From an uncultured Clostridia bacterium (GTDB taxonomy: Bacteria > Bacillota > Clostridia > Oscillospirales > Ruminococcaceae), in the NCBI GenBank assembly GCA_947627045.1, contig CANQUM010000007.1, positions 1 through 64,000 on the forward strand: a DNA stretch of 64,000 nucleotides, read 5' to 3'. Positions 34,442 to 43,454 of this stretch are shown one piece after another. The notes under the pieces were generated by a model. The model searched no databases, had not been told where the DNA came from, and saw only the letters and a program-made list of their open reading frames with translations. The position numbers and the translations under genes are program-made. Numbering within the stretch: the stretch's first letter is position 1; each line of letters begins with the position of its first letter.

Positions 34442-36094
34442 TTATTTAATTTCTAAATCTATATTTGCACTTTTTGCTTTGTCAATAATTTTATCTATGG
34501 GGCTTGAAGCCTTAGTTTCAAAATGACTTTCTGTGTCGGGATTTGCGTCTGAAGTTTCAGTTGTATCCATCGCTTTTACCGAAACTGTAAACTTTCTTCC
34601 AAAGAAATCAGTTATGATTCTGTTTACATCTGTCAGCTGAAGTTTAAACATCTTTAAATCAAAAGCGTCCTTGACAATAATCAAAATCATATTTTCATAT
34701 ATAAATGCCTTTGAATTCGACAAAAAACCAACAGCCGAAGGACATTCGCTTTTGAATTTTTCAACAACCTCGTCCCAGCATTCAAGAGGTGCAAAATCCT
34801 TTGTTGTAACTCTTTTCTTAGGAATATTCGCAGACTGCCCTTTTACAGAAGGCTGAATGTTGTCCTGTTCTGTTTTTTCTTGACTATCAGTTGCAGTATT
34901 ATTATTTACTGATGTATTTTGTTCTAAGTTATTTGTTGTTTTTTCAATCTTTTGCTCGGGGGTTATATAACCCGTATGAGCAGTTACAGATGTGTTTGTA
35001 TAACTGCTAACAATACTTTTGTTTGAGCATAGCTTGACCATACACATTTCAAGCTCTATACGCTTTGAAGTTGCTTTAGTCAGATTTTCATTGCAGTCGC
35101 TTAAAACCTCGATTTTTTCAAGAATATCGCCTATATCGGTTTTATTGGCGATAGTTTCCAGCTGTTTATATTCATCAGGCAGACACATTACCATATCGTT
35201 ATTTGGAACTGCCTTTATTAGCATTAGATTTCTCATCTGTTCTAAAAGCTCGCTGCACAGCCTTGTCATATCCTTTGCCATATCGTAAAGATATGCTATG
35301 GTTTCCATAACTTTTGTTATATCACCGGCAAAAATGCTGTCAATAATATTAAAAAGATAATCTCTGCCTGCAATTCCCGCAGCGTCTGAAACAGTTTTTA
35401 AATCAACATTATCAGAAAATGCAATGCACTGGTCGAGCAAAGATAAAGCGTCTCTCATTCCGCCGTCGGATATTTTTGCTATAAGAGCAGCTGCGTCATT
35501 ATCAAGTATGATATTTTCCTGAGTTGCTATAAACTCAAGGCGTGAAACAATATCTTCAATTCGTATTCTTCTAAAATCAAAGCGCTGACATCTAGAGATA
35601 ATAGTCGCTGGAACCTTGTGTACTTCGGTCGTTGCCAGAATGAATATGACGTGCGAAGGAGGCTCCTCCATAATTTTGAGCAGTGCGTTGAACGCATTTA
35701 TAGAGAGCATATGGACTTCGTCTATAATATACACCTTGTATCTGCACTGTTCAGGAAGATACTCTGCAGATTCCTTTAATGCTCTTATATCGTCGACACC
35801 CGTGTTTGAAGCGGCGTCGATTTCAATAATATCAATAAGTGATTCATTGTCGGCACATCTGCATATTTCACATTCAAGGCAGGGATTTCCGCCATTTGAA
35901 TGCTGACAGTTCACAGACTTTGCAAAAATTCTTGCACAGGTTGTTTTTCCTGTGCCCCGTGAACCTGTGAAAAGATATGCGTGTGCGATTTTATTGCTTT
36001 GGATCTGGTTTTTGAGGGTGGTGGTGATATGCGGCTGAGAAACAACGTCGTCAAAGGTCATGGGACGCCATTTCCTGTAAAGAGCATGATACAT
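34442..36094 (-). CDS. dnaX: DNA polymerase III subunit gamma/tau
   Basis: 550 residues from ATG 36094 (MYHALYRKWRP); the track's ATG 36112 overlaps the SD GGGAGG. AAA+ clamp-loader motifs: GSRGTGKTT (Walker A), four zinc cysteines (CQHSNGGNPCLECEIC), IIDEVHMLS (Walker B), ATTEVHKVPATIISRCQRF (sensor 1/SRC). The C-terminal ~200 residues are tau-like with a low-complexity Thr/Gln/Asn linker. First protein gene of the operon, directly after the SRP RNA gene. Confidence 0.96.
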   Translation of the reverse strand: MYHALYRKWRPMTFDDVVSQPHITTTLKNQIQSNKIAHAYLFTGSRGTGKTTCARIFAKSVNCQHSNGGNPCLECEICRCADNESLIDIIEIDAASNTGVDDIRALKESAEYLPEQCRYKVYIIDEVHMLSINAFNALLKIMEEPPSHVIFILATTEVHKVPATIISRCQRFDFRRIRIEDIVSRLEFIATQENIILDNDAAALIAKISDGGMRDALSLLDQCIAFSDNVDLKTVSDAAGIAGRDYLFNIIDSIFAGDITKVMETIAYLYDMAKDMTRLCSELLEQMRNLMLIKAVPNNDMVMCLPDEYKQLETIANKTDIGDILEKIEVLSDCNENLTKATSKRIELEMCMVKLCSNKSIVSSYTNTSVTAHTGYITPEQKIEKTTNNLEQNTSVNNNTATDSQEKTEQDNIQPSVKGQSANIPKKRVTTKDFAPLECWDEVVEKFKSECPSAVGFLSNSKAFIYENMILIIVKDAFDLKMFKLQLTDVNRIITDFFGRKFTVSVKAMDTTETSDANPDTESHFETKASSPIDKIIDKAKSANIDLEIK

Positions 36095-36117
36095 AAAGTA
36101 AACCTCCCTCATATTTT

Positions 36118-36270
36118 AAAACAATCAATCCGACATATAGGCGAGCAGGCGAAACTGTGTCACATAAAACAAACTGCTTAATGCTGCTCGGTTCCCCGCC
36201 TGACATGGTTCACAGCGTTTCATTGCACAGGACCTGCACACCTATATCTCGGATCAATTGAACCTAAATC
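36118..36270 (-). ncRNA. ffs: Signal recognition particle RNA
   Basis: On the minus strand the ends pair (GATCCGAGATATAGG with CCTATATGTCGGATT) and the apical domain reads CCATGTCAGGCGGGGAACC then GAGCAGCATTAAG: the conserved SRP helix 8 with a GGAA tetraloop and the AGCAG internal loop. About 150 nt. Position just upstream of dnaX is the same as scr in Bacillus. It guides membrane-protein targeting with Ffh. Exact ends are estimated from the promoter and the T run. Confidence 0.88.
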
Positions 36271-36276
36271 TTTTAT

Positions 36277-36305
36277 AGTATATCACAGTTTATTTGATTT
36301 TTCAA
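36277..36305 (-). promoter_or_regulatory. Promoter of SRP RNA gene
   Basis: TTGAAA and TATACT on the minus strand with 17-base spacing; predicted start about 7 bases downstream, at the SRP RNA 5' end. Confidence 0.8.
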
Positions 36306-36488
36306 GGGTATGTATAAATTTTACTACCAAATTTTATTCACCGTTTCAATATTGTTATCATCACTAATTACATCTTACGACAAAGAAATGCAGTATACGT
36401 CAGAATTCTTGATTATTCTAGGCAGATAATATATCCTGTACTTATGTGAACACAGAAAAAATTCACCGGAGTTTAGGAGGATAAGAAA

Positions 36489-38399
36489 ATGAAACTTAAA
36501 AAACTTTTATCATTTGCCGCATCGGCGGCAGTGGCGTTAACTGCACTGACAGGTGCAATGACAGTATCGGCTGATACTGTTGATTCAGGTACATGCGGAG
36601 ACTTAAGCTGGACGCTTGATTCAGACGGCGTTCTGACATTTTCGGGACAAGGTGATATGGATTCGCCTAAAGTTGATGATGGTAATGCTGAATCACAAGT
36701 TGGTGATTTCCCGAATATATACACATATAAGGAACACAAAGATGCTATAAAAGAAGTTAAAATTGAAGAGGGAGTAACATCAATAGGATTTTGTGCATTT
36801 TATCAAATGCCAAAGCTTGAAACGGTTACTTTGCCTTCAACCATTGCTGAATTTAAAGGCAGTACTGTTATGCTTCAAGCTGTAGAGAGCGGTCATCCAG
36901 GTGAAGAAGCGTATCACGTTATGTGTTATGCTTTTGCTGAATGTCCATTACTTAAAAACCTGACCCTAACTGAGGGTATCAAACATATTGGCGGCTATGC
37001 TTTCAGTGGATGTACATCTCTTGATAATGTAACAATTCCAAAATCACTTACAAAATGGGATGCTTATTCCTTCAGTGATTGTTCATCATTAAAGAATGTA
37101 ACGCTTACTGATGGATTAACTATTGTTGGAAGTTATGTGTTCTGTAACAGTGCATTACAAAGTATTTTTATTCCATCAAGTATTACAGATTGGATAATTT
37201 CCAGATCAAAATATCAAGTGTATAAAGGTAATACAAACTGTGCATTTGAAAACTGTAAAAAGTTATCATCTGTTACTTTTGAGGAAGGTATTAAAAGATT
37301 AGGACTTGTATCATTTCCTAACTGTTCGTCATTAAAGAAGATAGTTATACCTGCATCGGTAACTAATATTGATTATGCTTTTGAAAATTGCACCGGATTG
37401 CAGGAGGCATATATAGAGGAAGGTGCTCAGATATCGTCTGGTAATGTAAATTTTACGAATACCTTTGCATATTGCAGTAATCTTAAAAGAATAGAGATAC
37501 CTGCAGGTATTGATATTGCATATGGTAATCCGCAGTGGATTGCAGAGTGCAGTTTGTTAACAGATATTTATATTCACGGAAAAGATTATACTTTGCCTCT
37601 TCCTGACGGGGGAGGAACGCCAAAATTCCATTGTTATTTTGATACAAAAACATATGAAACTCTAACTAATCCTTACAAGAGCAATATTCCGGTGGAAAGA
37701 ATGGTTAATCTTGCAGATGATATATCAACATATAAAGAATTACTGCAAACAAGAGTTGACGACGCTAAATCATATGACGAGGCACAATATACACCTGAAA
37801 GCTACGGCGTATTAAAAGCATTAATTGAAAAAGCAGAAAAATACGGCGATGATTCAAATATAATGGCAATGGAAGATACAGCTTCAGATATAAAAGCAGC
37901 AATTAAAGGCTTAGAGAAAAAGTCTGACGAACCTATAACAGACCCAACATCAGATGATAAGTCAGACCCGACAGATAATTCAAACAATACATCTAACGAT
38001 ACACCAACACCGCCTAAAACAACTGAACCAACAACGGCAAAGACACCTGTAAACAGCAATAAAGAAATAAATAAGCCTGCAAATAAAGTGCCGAGTGCAA
38101 CTAAAGTAACTGCTAAAAAACCAGCTAAAGTAAAAGCAGTGAAAGCAAAAGCCAAGAAAAAGAAGCTAAATGTTTCTTGGAAAAAGGTAAACGGAGCAAC
38201 TGGCTATGAGGTAATGTATGCAACAAACAACAAGTTTACAAAGAACAAAAAGACAGTTAAAGTCAAGAAAAACAAAGTAACAATAAAGAGACTTAAATCA
38301 AAGAAGAAATACTTTGTAAAGGTAAGAGCATATAAAAAGGCAAACGGCACTACATATTATGGCAAGTGGAGTAAAGCTGTTAAGAAAAAAGTTAAATGA
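36489..38399 (+). CDS. Secreted BspA-like leucine-rich-repeat protein
   Basis: 636 residues. Signal peptide (LLSFAASAAVALTALTGAMTVSA). From about residue 30 a run of BspA-type LRRs (ITSIGFCAFYQMPKLETVTLP-like units, e.g. IGGYAFSGCTSLDNVTIP). Around 415-480 a FIVAR-like helical module (YKELLQTRVDDAKSYDEAQY), then a Thr/Pro/Asn linker and a Lys-rich fibronectin III-like C-terminus (VSWKKVNGATGYEVMYA). Likely a cell-surface adhesion or substrate-binding protein. No dockerin or LPxTG; the basic C-terminus may bind the cell wall. SD GGAGGATAAG. Confidence 0.85.
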   Translation: MKLKKLLSFAASAAVALTALTGAMTVSADTVDSGTCGDLSWTLDSDGVLTFSGQGDMDSPKVDDGNAESQVGDFPNIYTYKEHKDAIKEVKIEEGVTSIGFCAFYQMPKLETVTLPSTIAEFKGSTVMLQAVESGHPGEEAYHVMCYAFAECPLLKNLTLTEGIKHIGGYAFSGCTSLDNVTIPKSLTKWDAYSFSDCSSLKNVTLTDGLTIVGSYVFCNSALQSIFIPSSITDWIISRSKYQVYKGNTNCAFENCKKLSSVTFEEGIKRLGLVSFPNCSSLKKIVIPASVTNIDYAFENCTGLQEAYIEEGAQISSGNVNFTNTFAYCSNLKRIEIPAGIDIAYGNPQWIAECSLLTDIYIHGKDYTLPLPDGGGTPKFHCYFDTKTYETLTNPYKSNIPVERMVNLADDISTYKELLQTRVDDAKSYDEAQYTPESYGVLKALIEKAEKYGDDSNIMAMEDTASDIKAAIKGLEKKSDEPITDPTSDDKSDPTDNSNNTSNDTPTPPKTTEPTTAKTPVNSNKEINKPANKVPSATKVTAKKPAKVKAVKAKAKKKKLNVSWKKVNGATGYEVMYATNNKFTKNKKTVKVKKNKVTIKRLKSKKKYFVKVRAYKKANGTTYYGKWSKAVKKKVK

Positions 38400-38405
38400 T
38401 AAAAG

Positions 38406-38440
38406 AAGCGTTCAGGTCAATTAATGACTTGAACGCTTTT
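38406..38440. terminator. Terminator after LRR gene
   Basis: AAGCGTTCAGGTC/GACTTGAACGCTT, 13-bp stem with one G-T pair, followed by TTTTG. Only 7 bases after the LRR stop; faces the convergent CPBP gene. Confidence 0.88.
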
Positions 38441-38476
38441 GTAGTATTTTGTCTGTTTTTAGGGAAAACTCAGCAG

Positions 38477-39538
38477 TTAATTAGCTTTAATAATGCTCAC
38501 AATTATTGAATAAACCATTATGCCTATATATATAACGATTATGGGATTTAAAAATATTTCAATACGTTTCTTTGATTCAGAAAGTGATGATTTTTCTGAT
38601 TCCGTTTCTGCTTTCAGATTTAAAAGCTGTCTGCCTTTCAGCATTGTAATAGTTATACCAACGATGACAATTGCATAGATAAGAGCGTAGTATAATATAG
38701 TAATTAAAGTTGAATTAACACTCGAGTTGATATTTAAAAGGCATGGCAGTAAGTTATTGAGCGAGTGCATAATAATTGAAGGTACGATAGAATTCGCTTT
38801 TGTATCAACAGTCGCAAATAAAATTCCTATAGCAAAGGCTCCGATTGCCTGAGGAATGTTTTTGTGCATAAGTGCAAATAAAAGAGCAGATAAGATTATT
38901 GCATTCTTTTTACCGAAGGGAGACAAAGTCTTTAGAATGAGTCCTCTGAAAACTATTTCCTCAGAAATTGGAGCAACAACTACAAGGTATAATATAGTTG
39001 TTATTATAGCTAATGCACTTGCCTTATCAACAGAAAAGTCGGCAGTAGGGATATTAGTTCCGCCGGAGCTAAATAGTTTTGTTATGATCGACGTAATAGT
39101 CGTCATAATGGTATTGACTAAAAGCCCGATAGGGTACATTAACAGTCCCATATGAATATTCTTTTTGCTTACCTTAACAGTCGTTAAAGTTTTTATACCC
39201 ATTATGCGTGCAGTTATAAGTACTAGAGTTAAAGAAAGTACAATTACAAAGCAGGAAAATGACATTTTAAAGGCGCTTGAATTAATAATATCTGTCTTGC
39301 TTTGAAGAAATTTGTTTATAACAGCGGGGTCAAAGTTATGGCTTTTAGCAAAAATTGCATAGTAAAGATAGAGAAAAATCTGTCTTCCCAGCTGCAAAAA
39401 AACAAAATCATAAAGTATAAAAAGTACTCCCAGCTTTGTTACGTTTCTTCTTAAAGCATATTTTTCACTCTGCTGTGCAGACATCAGTTCAGTAGATGTA
39501 TATTCGTTCATATGTTCAACCATCTCTGCAAGGAACAT
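38477..39538 (-). CDS. CPBP family intramembrane metalloprotease
   Basis: 353 residues, about eight membrane segments. Abi/CPBP motifs: EEIVFRGLILK (EExxxR), LMHKNIPQ (helix with catalytic His) and MHSLNNLLP (HxxN). Rce1-like glutamic/metallo-protease fold; substrate unknown, members mature peptides or act in immunity to bacteriocins. The start is uncertain: ATG 39538 lies only a base after GGAGG, and ATGs at 39523 and 39511 are alternatives. Confidence 0.87.
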   Translation of the reverse strand: MFLAEMVEHMNEYTSTELMSAQQSEKYALRRNVTKLGVLFILYDFVFLQLGRQIFLYLYYAIFAKSHNFDPAVINKFLQSKTDIINSSAFKMSFSCFVIVLSLTLVLITARIMGIKTLTTVKVSKKNIHMGLLMYPIGLLVNTIMTTITSIITKLFSSGGTNIPTADFSVDKASALAIITTILYLVVVAPISEEIVFRGLILKTLSPFGKKNAIILSALLFALMHKNIPQAIGAFAIGILFATVDTKANSIVPSIIMHSLNNLLPCLLNINSSVNSTLITILYYALIYAIVIVGITITMLKGRQLLNLKAETESEKSSLSESKKRIEIFLNPIIVIYIGIMVYSIIVSIIKAN

Positions 39539-39567
39539 TCCTCCAATAAAAGTATTTTAGAAAATCT

Positions 39568-40431
39568 TTATCTTAAATTATCAATAGCCTCAAATATCCT
39601 TTTTGCAACATACGGATTATTCATAGTGTAGATGTGAATACCGTCAACGCCGTTAGTAATTAGATCTACTATCTGATCGATTGCATATGCTATACCTGCA
39701 TCGCGTATTGCTTCAGGATTATCACCAAATCGACTCATCATCTTAGCAAATTTAGGAGGTATGCTTGCTCCGCAAAGCGAAACCATACGCTCTATCTGAC
39801 CTTTGTTTACAATAGGCATAATTCCTGCTTCTATTGGCACATTTATGCCTGCAAGCCTTGCTTTTTCAACGAAGTCGTAAAAGCACTTGTTGTCAAAGAA
39901 AAGCTGAGAGATAAGATGTTCAGCGCCTATATCTACTTTTGCTTTTAGGTGCATAATATCTTCAAAAAGTGAGTTGCATTCAGGATGACACTCAGGATAA
40001 CATACTGATGAAATGGAAAAGTCCCAGTCTTTTTTGATGTATTCGATCAGTTCATACGCATAGCTGAATTCTTTTTTAGGTTCAACATCAGGAGTTTTGT
40101 CTCCCCTAAGGGCAAGAATATTTTCTATGCCCTTGTTTTTCAGACTTGCAAGTATATAGTCGATGTCAGTTTTTAAAGAGTTCACGCAGGTGAGGTGTGC
40201 AAGGGGAGTTATGTTGTATTTTTCCTGAATTATTGAGCATATGTCAACAGTCGAGGAATCAGCAATGTTTCCTCCAGCTCCATATGTACATGAAATAAAA
40301 TCGGGTTTCACCTCAGAGAGACCGTCAAGCGTTTTATATATAGTGTCAATTCCGCCCTGAGATTTCTTAGGCGGAAAAATCTCAAGTGAAAATACTGTTT
40401 TACCTTTTCCAAAAAGTGAGCTTATTTGCAT
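39568..40431 (-). CDS. metF: Methylenetetrahydrofolate reductase
   Basis: 287 residues from ATG 40431 (AAAGGAAA upstream); the longer track start lacks support. TIM-barrel flavoprotein: VFSLEIFPPKK start, ISCTYGAGGN, LALRGD, QLFFDNKCFYDF, GIMPIVN. Reduces 5,10-methylene-THF to 5-methyl-THF for methionine synthesis or one-carbon flow. Single gene with its own promoter. Confidence 0.94.
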   Translation of the reverse strand: MQISSLFGKGKTVFSLEIFPPKKSQGGIDTIYKTLDGLSEVKPDFISCTYGAGGNIADSSTVDICSIIQEKYNITPLAHLTCVNSLKTDIDYILASLKNKGIENILALRGDKTPDVEPKKEFSYAYELIEYIKKDWDFSISSVCYPECHPECNSLFEDIMHLKAKVDIGAEHLISQLFFDNKCFYDFVEKARLAGINVPIEAGIMPIVNKGQIERMVSLCGASIPPKFAKMMSRFGDNPEAIRDAGIAYAIDQIVDLITNGVDGIHIYTMNNPYVAKRIFEAIDNLR

Positions 40432-40466
40432 TATTATATTTCCTTTCAATCTGTAATACAAATTAT

Positions 40467-40496
40467 AGTATAACACATTTATATGCAGTATTTCAA
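40467..40496 (-). promoter_or_regulatory. Promoter of metF
   Basis: TTGAAA and TATACT on the minus strand, 18-base spacing, 36 bases before the metF start. The leader is too short for a SAM riboswitch or T-box; the rest of 40500-40680 shows nothing I recognise. Confidence 0.6.
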
Positions 40497-40686
40497 GTAG
40501 AAAAAAGGAAAATTCGTTAGTTGTATTGCGTGCAGAGGTCAATTCTGTCGGTTTGGCTATTTATTATAACACAATAATAGCATTCAGCTCAACAAAACGA
40601 ATACATTTTACAAACTTAACAAATGCAGAGAACCATCGACGTCTCGACAAATTTGTAAATAAAGTATTAACAAATATATTCCGTAC

Positions 40687-40714
40687 TTGATTTTTGTTTT
40701 AGCGGTGATATAAT
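40687..40714 (+). promoter_or_regulatory. Promoter of htpG
   Basis: TTGATT and TATAAT, 16-base spacing, immediately before the CIRCE operator. Confidence 0.75.
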
Positions 40715-40718
40715 ACTG

Positions 40719-40745
40719 TTAGCACTCAAACGATTAGAGTGCTAA
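40719..40745 (+). promoter_or_regulatory. CIRCE operator (HrcA site)
   Basis: TTAGCACTC, nine bases, GAGTGCTAA: an exact 9-9-9 CIRCE inverted repeat overlapping the predicted transcription start of htpG. HrcA should repress htpG until heat or misfolding titrates GroE. In Bacillus subtilis htpG is not in the CIRCE regulon, so this is a regulon difference. Confidence 0.95.
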
Positions 40746-40787
40746 CAATACTAAAATTTTTCAAGACGCAGAAAGGAATGACCGATT

Positions 40788-42692
40788 TTGGGAACAAAAC
40801 AATTTAAAGCAGAATCTAAACGACTTTTAGAAATGATGATCAACTCTATCTATACGCATAAGGAGATATTTTTACGAGAGCTTATTTCAAATGCGTCAGA
40901 CGCTATAGATAAGCTGTATTTTAAATCGCTTACCGACACGAGTATAGGACTAAATAAGGACGATTTTGAAATAAATATAGAGATTGATAAGGAAAAAAGA
41001 ATTCTAACCATATCTGATAACGGTATAGGTATGACAAAAGATGAACTGGAAAATAATCTTGGCACTATTGCAAAGAGCGGTTCGCTTGCATTTAAGAATG
41101 ATAATAATCTTGACGGAGATGTTGATATAATCGGACAGTTCGGTGTTGGATTTTATTCGGCATTTATGGTGGCAAAGAAGGTTACTGTAGTTTCTAAGGC
41201 TTACGGCGAGGATAAGGCACATATCTGGAAATCTTCGGGTGTATCGGGTTATACAATTGATGAATGCGATTCAGATATGAAAGCAGGAACGGTAATTACC
41301 TTAGAAATAAAGGAGAATACTGATGAGGAGAACTATGACGAATTCTTAGAGCAGTATAGAATCCAGTCGCTTGTAAAGAAATATTCAGACTACATTCGTT
41401 TTCCAATCAAAATGGAAATGGAGAGAACGGAGTATCCTGAGAAAAAGGAAGGCGAGGATAAAGAGCCTGAGTCTATTACTGTAAAAGAAATCGTTACACT
41501 TAACAGTATGGTTCCAATCTGGAAGAAGAACAAGAGCGAGCTTAAAGATGAGGATTACAACAGCTTCTATACCGATAAGTTTGCTGATTATGAAGCTCCT
41601 ATCACGCATATTCATTCTAAGAATGAGGGCATCGCAACCTATGACGCTTTGCTGTTTATTCCTTCAAAAGCACCTTTTGACTACTATACAAAGAACTATA
41701 AAAAGGGTTTGCAGCTATATTCAAGCGGAGTTATGATTATGGACTGCTGTGAGGATCTGCTGCCTGATTATTTTAACTTTGTAAAAGGTCTTGTAGATTC
41801 GCAGGATCTGTCTTTGAATATTTCAAGAGAAATGCTCCAACACGACAGACAGGTTAAAATTATTGCCAAGAACATTGAAAAATCAATAAAAAACGAGCTT
41901 TCCAAAATGCTTAAAAATAAAAGGGAAGACTATGAAAAGTTTTTCAAGGCATTCGGTCTTAATCTGAAATTCGGCATATATCAAAGCTACGGAATGGCTA
42001 AGGATACCTTGCAGGATCTGCTTTTGTTTAAGTCGTCTTTTGAGGGTAAAATGGTTACGCTTGATGAGTATGTAAGCCGTATGAAGGACGACCAGAAATA
42101 CATTTACTATGCCTGCGGCGAGAGCGAAGCACGCATTGATATGCTTCCTCAGACGGAGGCTGTTAAAGATAAGGGCTATGAAATTCTTTACTTTACCGAC
42201 GACGTGGACGAGTTTACGATCAAGATGATTATGAACTATAAGGAAAAGGAATTCAAATCAATTTCGGCAAGCGATCTTGACCTTACCACCGATGAGGAAA
42301 AAGAAGAGGTCAAAAAGAAAACTGAGGACAGCAAGGGTATGTTCGACTATATGAAAGAGGCTCTTGGTGATAAGGTTTCAGAGGTAAGACTTTCTTCAAA
42401 GCTGAAAACACATCCTGTTTGTCTTTCAAGCGACGGTCAGGTTTCAATAGAGATGGAAAAGGTGTTAAATTCAATGCCTCAGAACGGAGATAATAAGGTG
42501 AAGTCTGAAAAGGCTCTGGAGATAAATGCTTCGCACCCTATATATGATAAGCTGACAAGTCTTTATGATAGCGATAAAGATAAGCTGAAAATCTATGCAG
42601 AGCTTTTATATAATCAGGCTCTGCTGATTGAGGGAATGAGTATCGAAAATCCGCTTGAGTTTTCTAATCAGATTTGTGATTTGATGGTTTAG
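40788..42692 (+). CDS. htpG: Molecular chaperone HtpG (Hsp90)
   Basis: 634 residues. GHKL ATPase N-domain ([41 protein letters not shown]), middle domain ([15 protein letters not shown]) and C-terminal dimerisation domain. The frame that encodes [12 protein letters not shown] opens at TTG 40788; a nearby ATG at 40777 is out of frame, so a TTG start is used, with AAAGGA about 11 bases upstream. Its stop codon is the first part of a GC-rich hairpin element. Confidence 0.95.
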   Translation: MGTKQFKAESKRLLEMMINSIYTHKEIFLRELISNASDAIDKLYFKSLTDTSIGLNKDDFEINIEIDKEKRILTISDNGIGMTKDELENNLGTIAKSGSLAFKNDNNLDGDVDIIGQFGVGFYSAFMVAKKVTVVSKAYGEDKAHIWKSSGVSGYTIDECDSDMKAGTVITLEIKENTDEENYDEFLEQYRIQSLVKKYSDYIRFPIKMEMERTEYPEKKEGEDKEPESITVKEIVTLNSMVPIWKKNKSELKDEDYNSFYTDKFADYEAPITHIHSKNEGIATYDALLFIPSKAPFDYYTKNYKKGLQLYSSGVMIMDCCEDLLPDYFNFVKGLVDSQDLSLNISREMLQHDRQVKIIAKNIEKSIKNELSKMLKNKREDYEKFFKAFGLNLKFGIYQSYGMAKDTLQDLLLFKSSFEGKMVTLDEYVSRMKDDQKYIYYACGESEARIDMLPQTEAVKDKGYEILYFTDDVDEFTIKMIMNYKEKEFKSISASDLDLTTDEEKEEVKKKTEDSKGMFDYMKEALGDKVSEVRLSSKLKTHPVCLSSDGQVSIEMEKVLNSMPQNGDNKVKSEKALEINASHPIYDKLTSLYDSDKDKLKIYAELLYNQALLIEGMSIENPLEFSNQICDLMV

Positions 42693-42764
42693 CAGGGGTA
42701 GACCCCTGCACGCTTTGCTGCCTTTGGTTAGTTTGCAAAGTGTGTTTACTTTGCAAAACGGCAG
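42692..42764 (+). repeat. Stop-codon-linked hairpin element, htpG copy
   Basis: GCAGGGG-TAGA-CCCCTGC starts at the G of the htpG TAG stop, then CACGCTTTGCTGCCTTTGG, an internal stem TTTGCAAAGT/ACTTTGCAAA, and a closing GGCAG that pairs with CTGCC. The same plan recurs after the glutamate synthase gene, after amt and in the 43.5-44.1 kb array. May end transcription, but there is no T run. Confidence 0.6.
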
Positions 42765-42805
42765 GCTTGCCACTTATAATAAATGGGCTAGTATTAAATA
42801 TTAAC

Positions 42806-42842
42806 AAAAAAGTAAGAGATCAGTTTTTCTCTTACTTTTTTT
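42806..42842. terminator. Bidirectional terminator between htpG and XRE gene
   Basis: AAAAAAGTAAGAGA/TCTCTTACTTTTTT, 14-bp stem with A and T runs on both sides, suited to both strands. Same stem as the hairpins at 11098 and 43420. Confidence 0.85.
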
Positions 42843-42881
42843 GTTGAACATCTGTCAAGGAAAAATTAAACCTTGACAGTT

Positions 42882-43103
42882 TTATTTCTGTCTAGTATCT
42901 TCTTCTGTTTTGGAAAACAAATAGTTTGCATCAACTTTATATAGATTCATAAATAAATTTATTAATTTTAAATTAGGTTCTAATTCACCATTTTCATATT
43001 TTGATATATTACTTTGTGAAATACTCAAAATTTCTGCCACATACTCCTGTGATAGTCCAGCTTTTTTTCTTGCCATTCTTAATCTTTCTGCAAAATGGTT
43101 CAC
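42882..43103 (-). CDS. XRE-family HTH regulator
   Basis: 73 residues, essentially one Cro/CI-type helix-turn-helix: FAERLRMARKKAGLSQEYVA, LSISQSNISKYENGELEP. Divergent from a small ribbon-helix-helix gene; two palindromes lie between. Likely represses that pair, possibly a plasmid- or phage-derived switch. No catalytic or ligand domain. Confidence 0.9.
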   Translation of the reverse strand: MNHFAERLRMARKKAGLSQEYVAEILSISQSNISKYENGELEPNLKLINLFMNLYKVDANYLFSKTEEDTRQK

Positions 43104-43150
43104 TTAATCACATCCTTTGTTTAATTGTAACATATTTTACATTAAAATAT

Positions 43151-43167
43151 TATTCTATTTTAGAATA
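43151..43167. promoter_or_regulatory. Palindromic operator upstream of RHH promoter
   Basis: TATTCTATTTTAGAATA, a perfect 17-base palindrome between the divergent XRE and RHH genes, just before the RHH -35 box. Confidence 0.65.
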
Positions 43168-43175
43168 TTTAACTA

Positions 43176-43204
43176 TTTACATTAATTAAATACTGTGATA
43201 TAAT
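43176..43204 (+). promoter_or_regulatory. Promoter of RHH gene
   Basis: TTTACA and TATAAT, 17-base spacing. It is bracketed by the palindrome at 43151 and a second one just downstream (ATTATTC-N7-GAATAAT, 43208-43228) that contains the same AGAATA half-site, so repression by bound regulator is likely. Confidence 0.7.
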
Positions 43205-43241
43205 GCAATTATTCCAAAACAGAATAATAGGAGCGAAAATA

Positions 43242-43427
43242 ATGGATAAGAATTTTAAGCGTATTCAATTTAGAGCAGACCCTGAAACGCTCGAAAAAAT
43301 TAATTACATAGCCGAACATTACGGACGCACTGTAAAAGAGCAGATAATACATTTAATAGAAAACTGCGTTTGTGAGTATGAAGCAAAGATAGGTCCGATT
43401 GATGATGACCCAAAAAAAGAAAAGTAA
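43242..43427 (+). CDS. Small ribbon-helix-helix (Arc-like) protein
   Basis: 61 residues from ATG 43242 with SD TAGGAGCG; the track start 43203 lies within the promoter/operator. KRIQFRADPETLEKINYIAE is a beta strand followed by helix as in Arc/MetJ proteins, then a second helix (VKEQIIHLIENCVCEYEA). A DNA-binding dimer is expected, either an antitoxin without its toxin or a plasmid-type copy control protein. Confidence 0.75.
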   Translation: MDKNFKRIQFRADPETLEKINYIAEHYGRTVKEQIIHLIENCVCEYEAKIGPIDDDPKKEK

Positions 43428-43450
43428 GAGAAATTCAATCTCTTACTTTT
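43420..43450 (+). terminator. Terminator overlapping RHH stop
   Basis: AAAAGTAAGAGA/TCTCTTACTTTT; the stop codon TAA of the RHH gene is inside the left arm. Confidence 0.8.
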
Positions 43451-43454
43451 AATA

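Noticed and set aside
40432-40560. SAM riboswitch before metF
   Set aside because: The promoter is only about 36 bases from the start codon, too close for a riboswitch, and no SAM-I core motif is seen.
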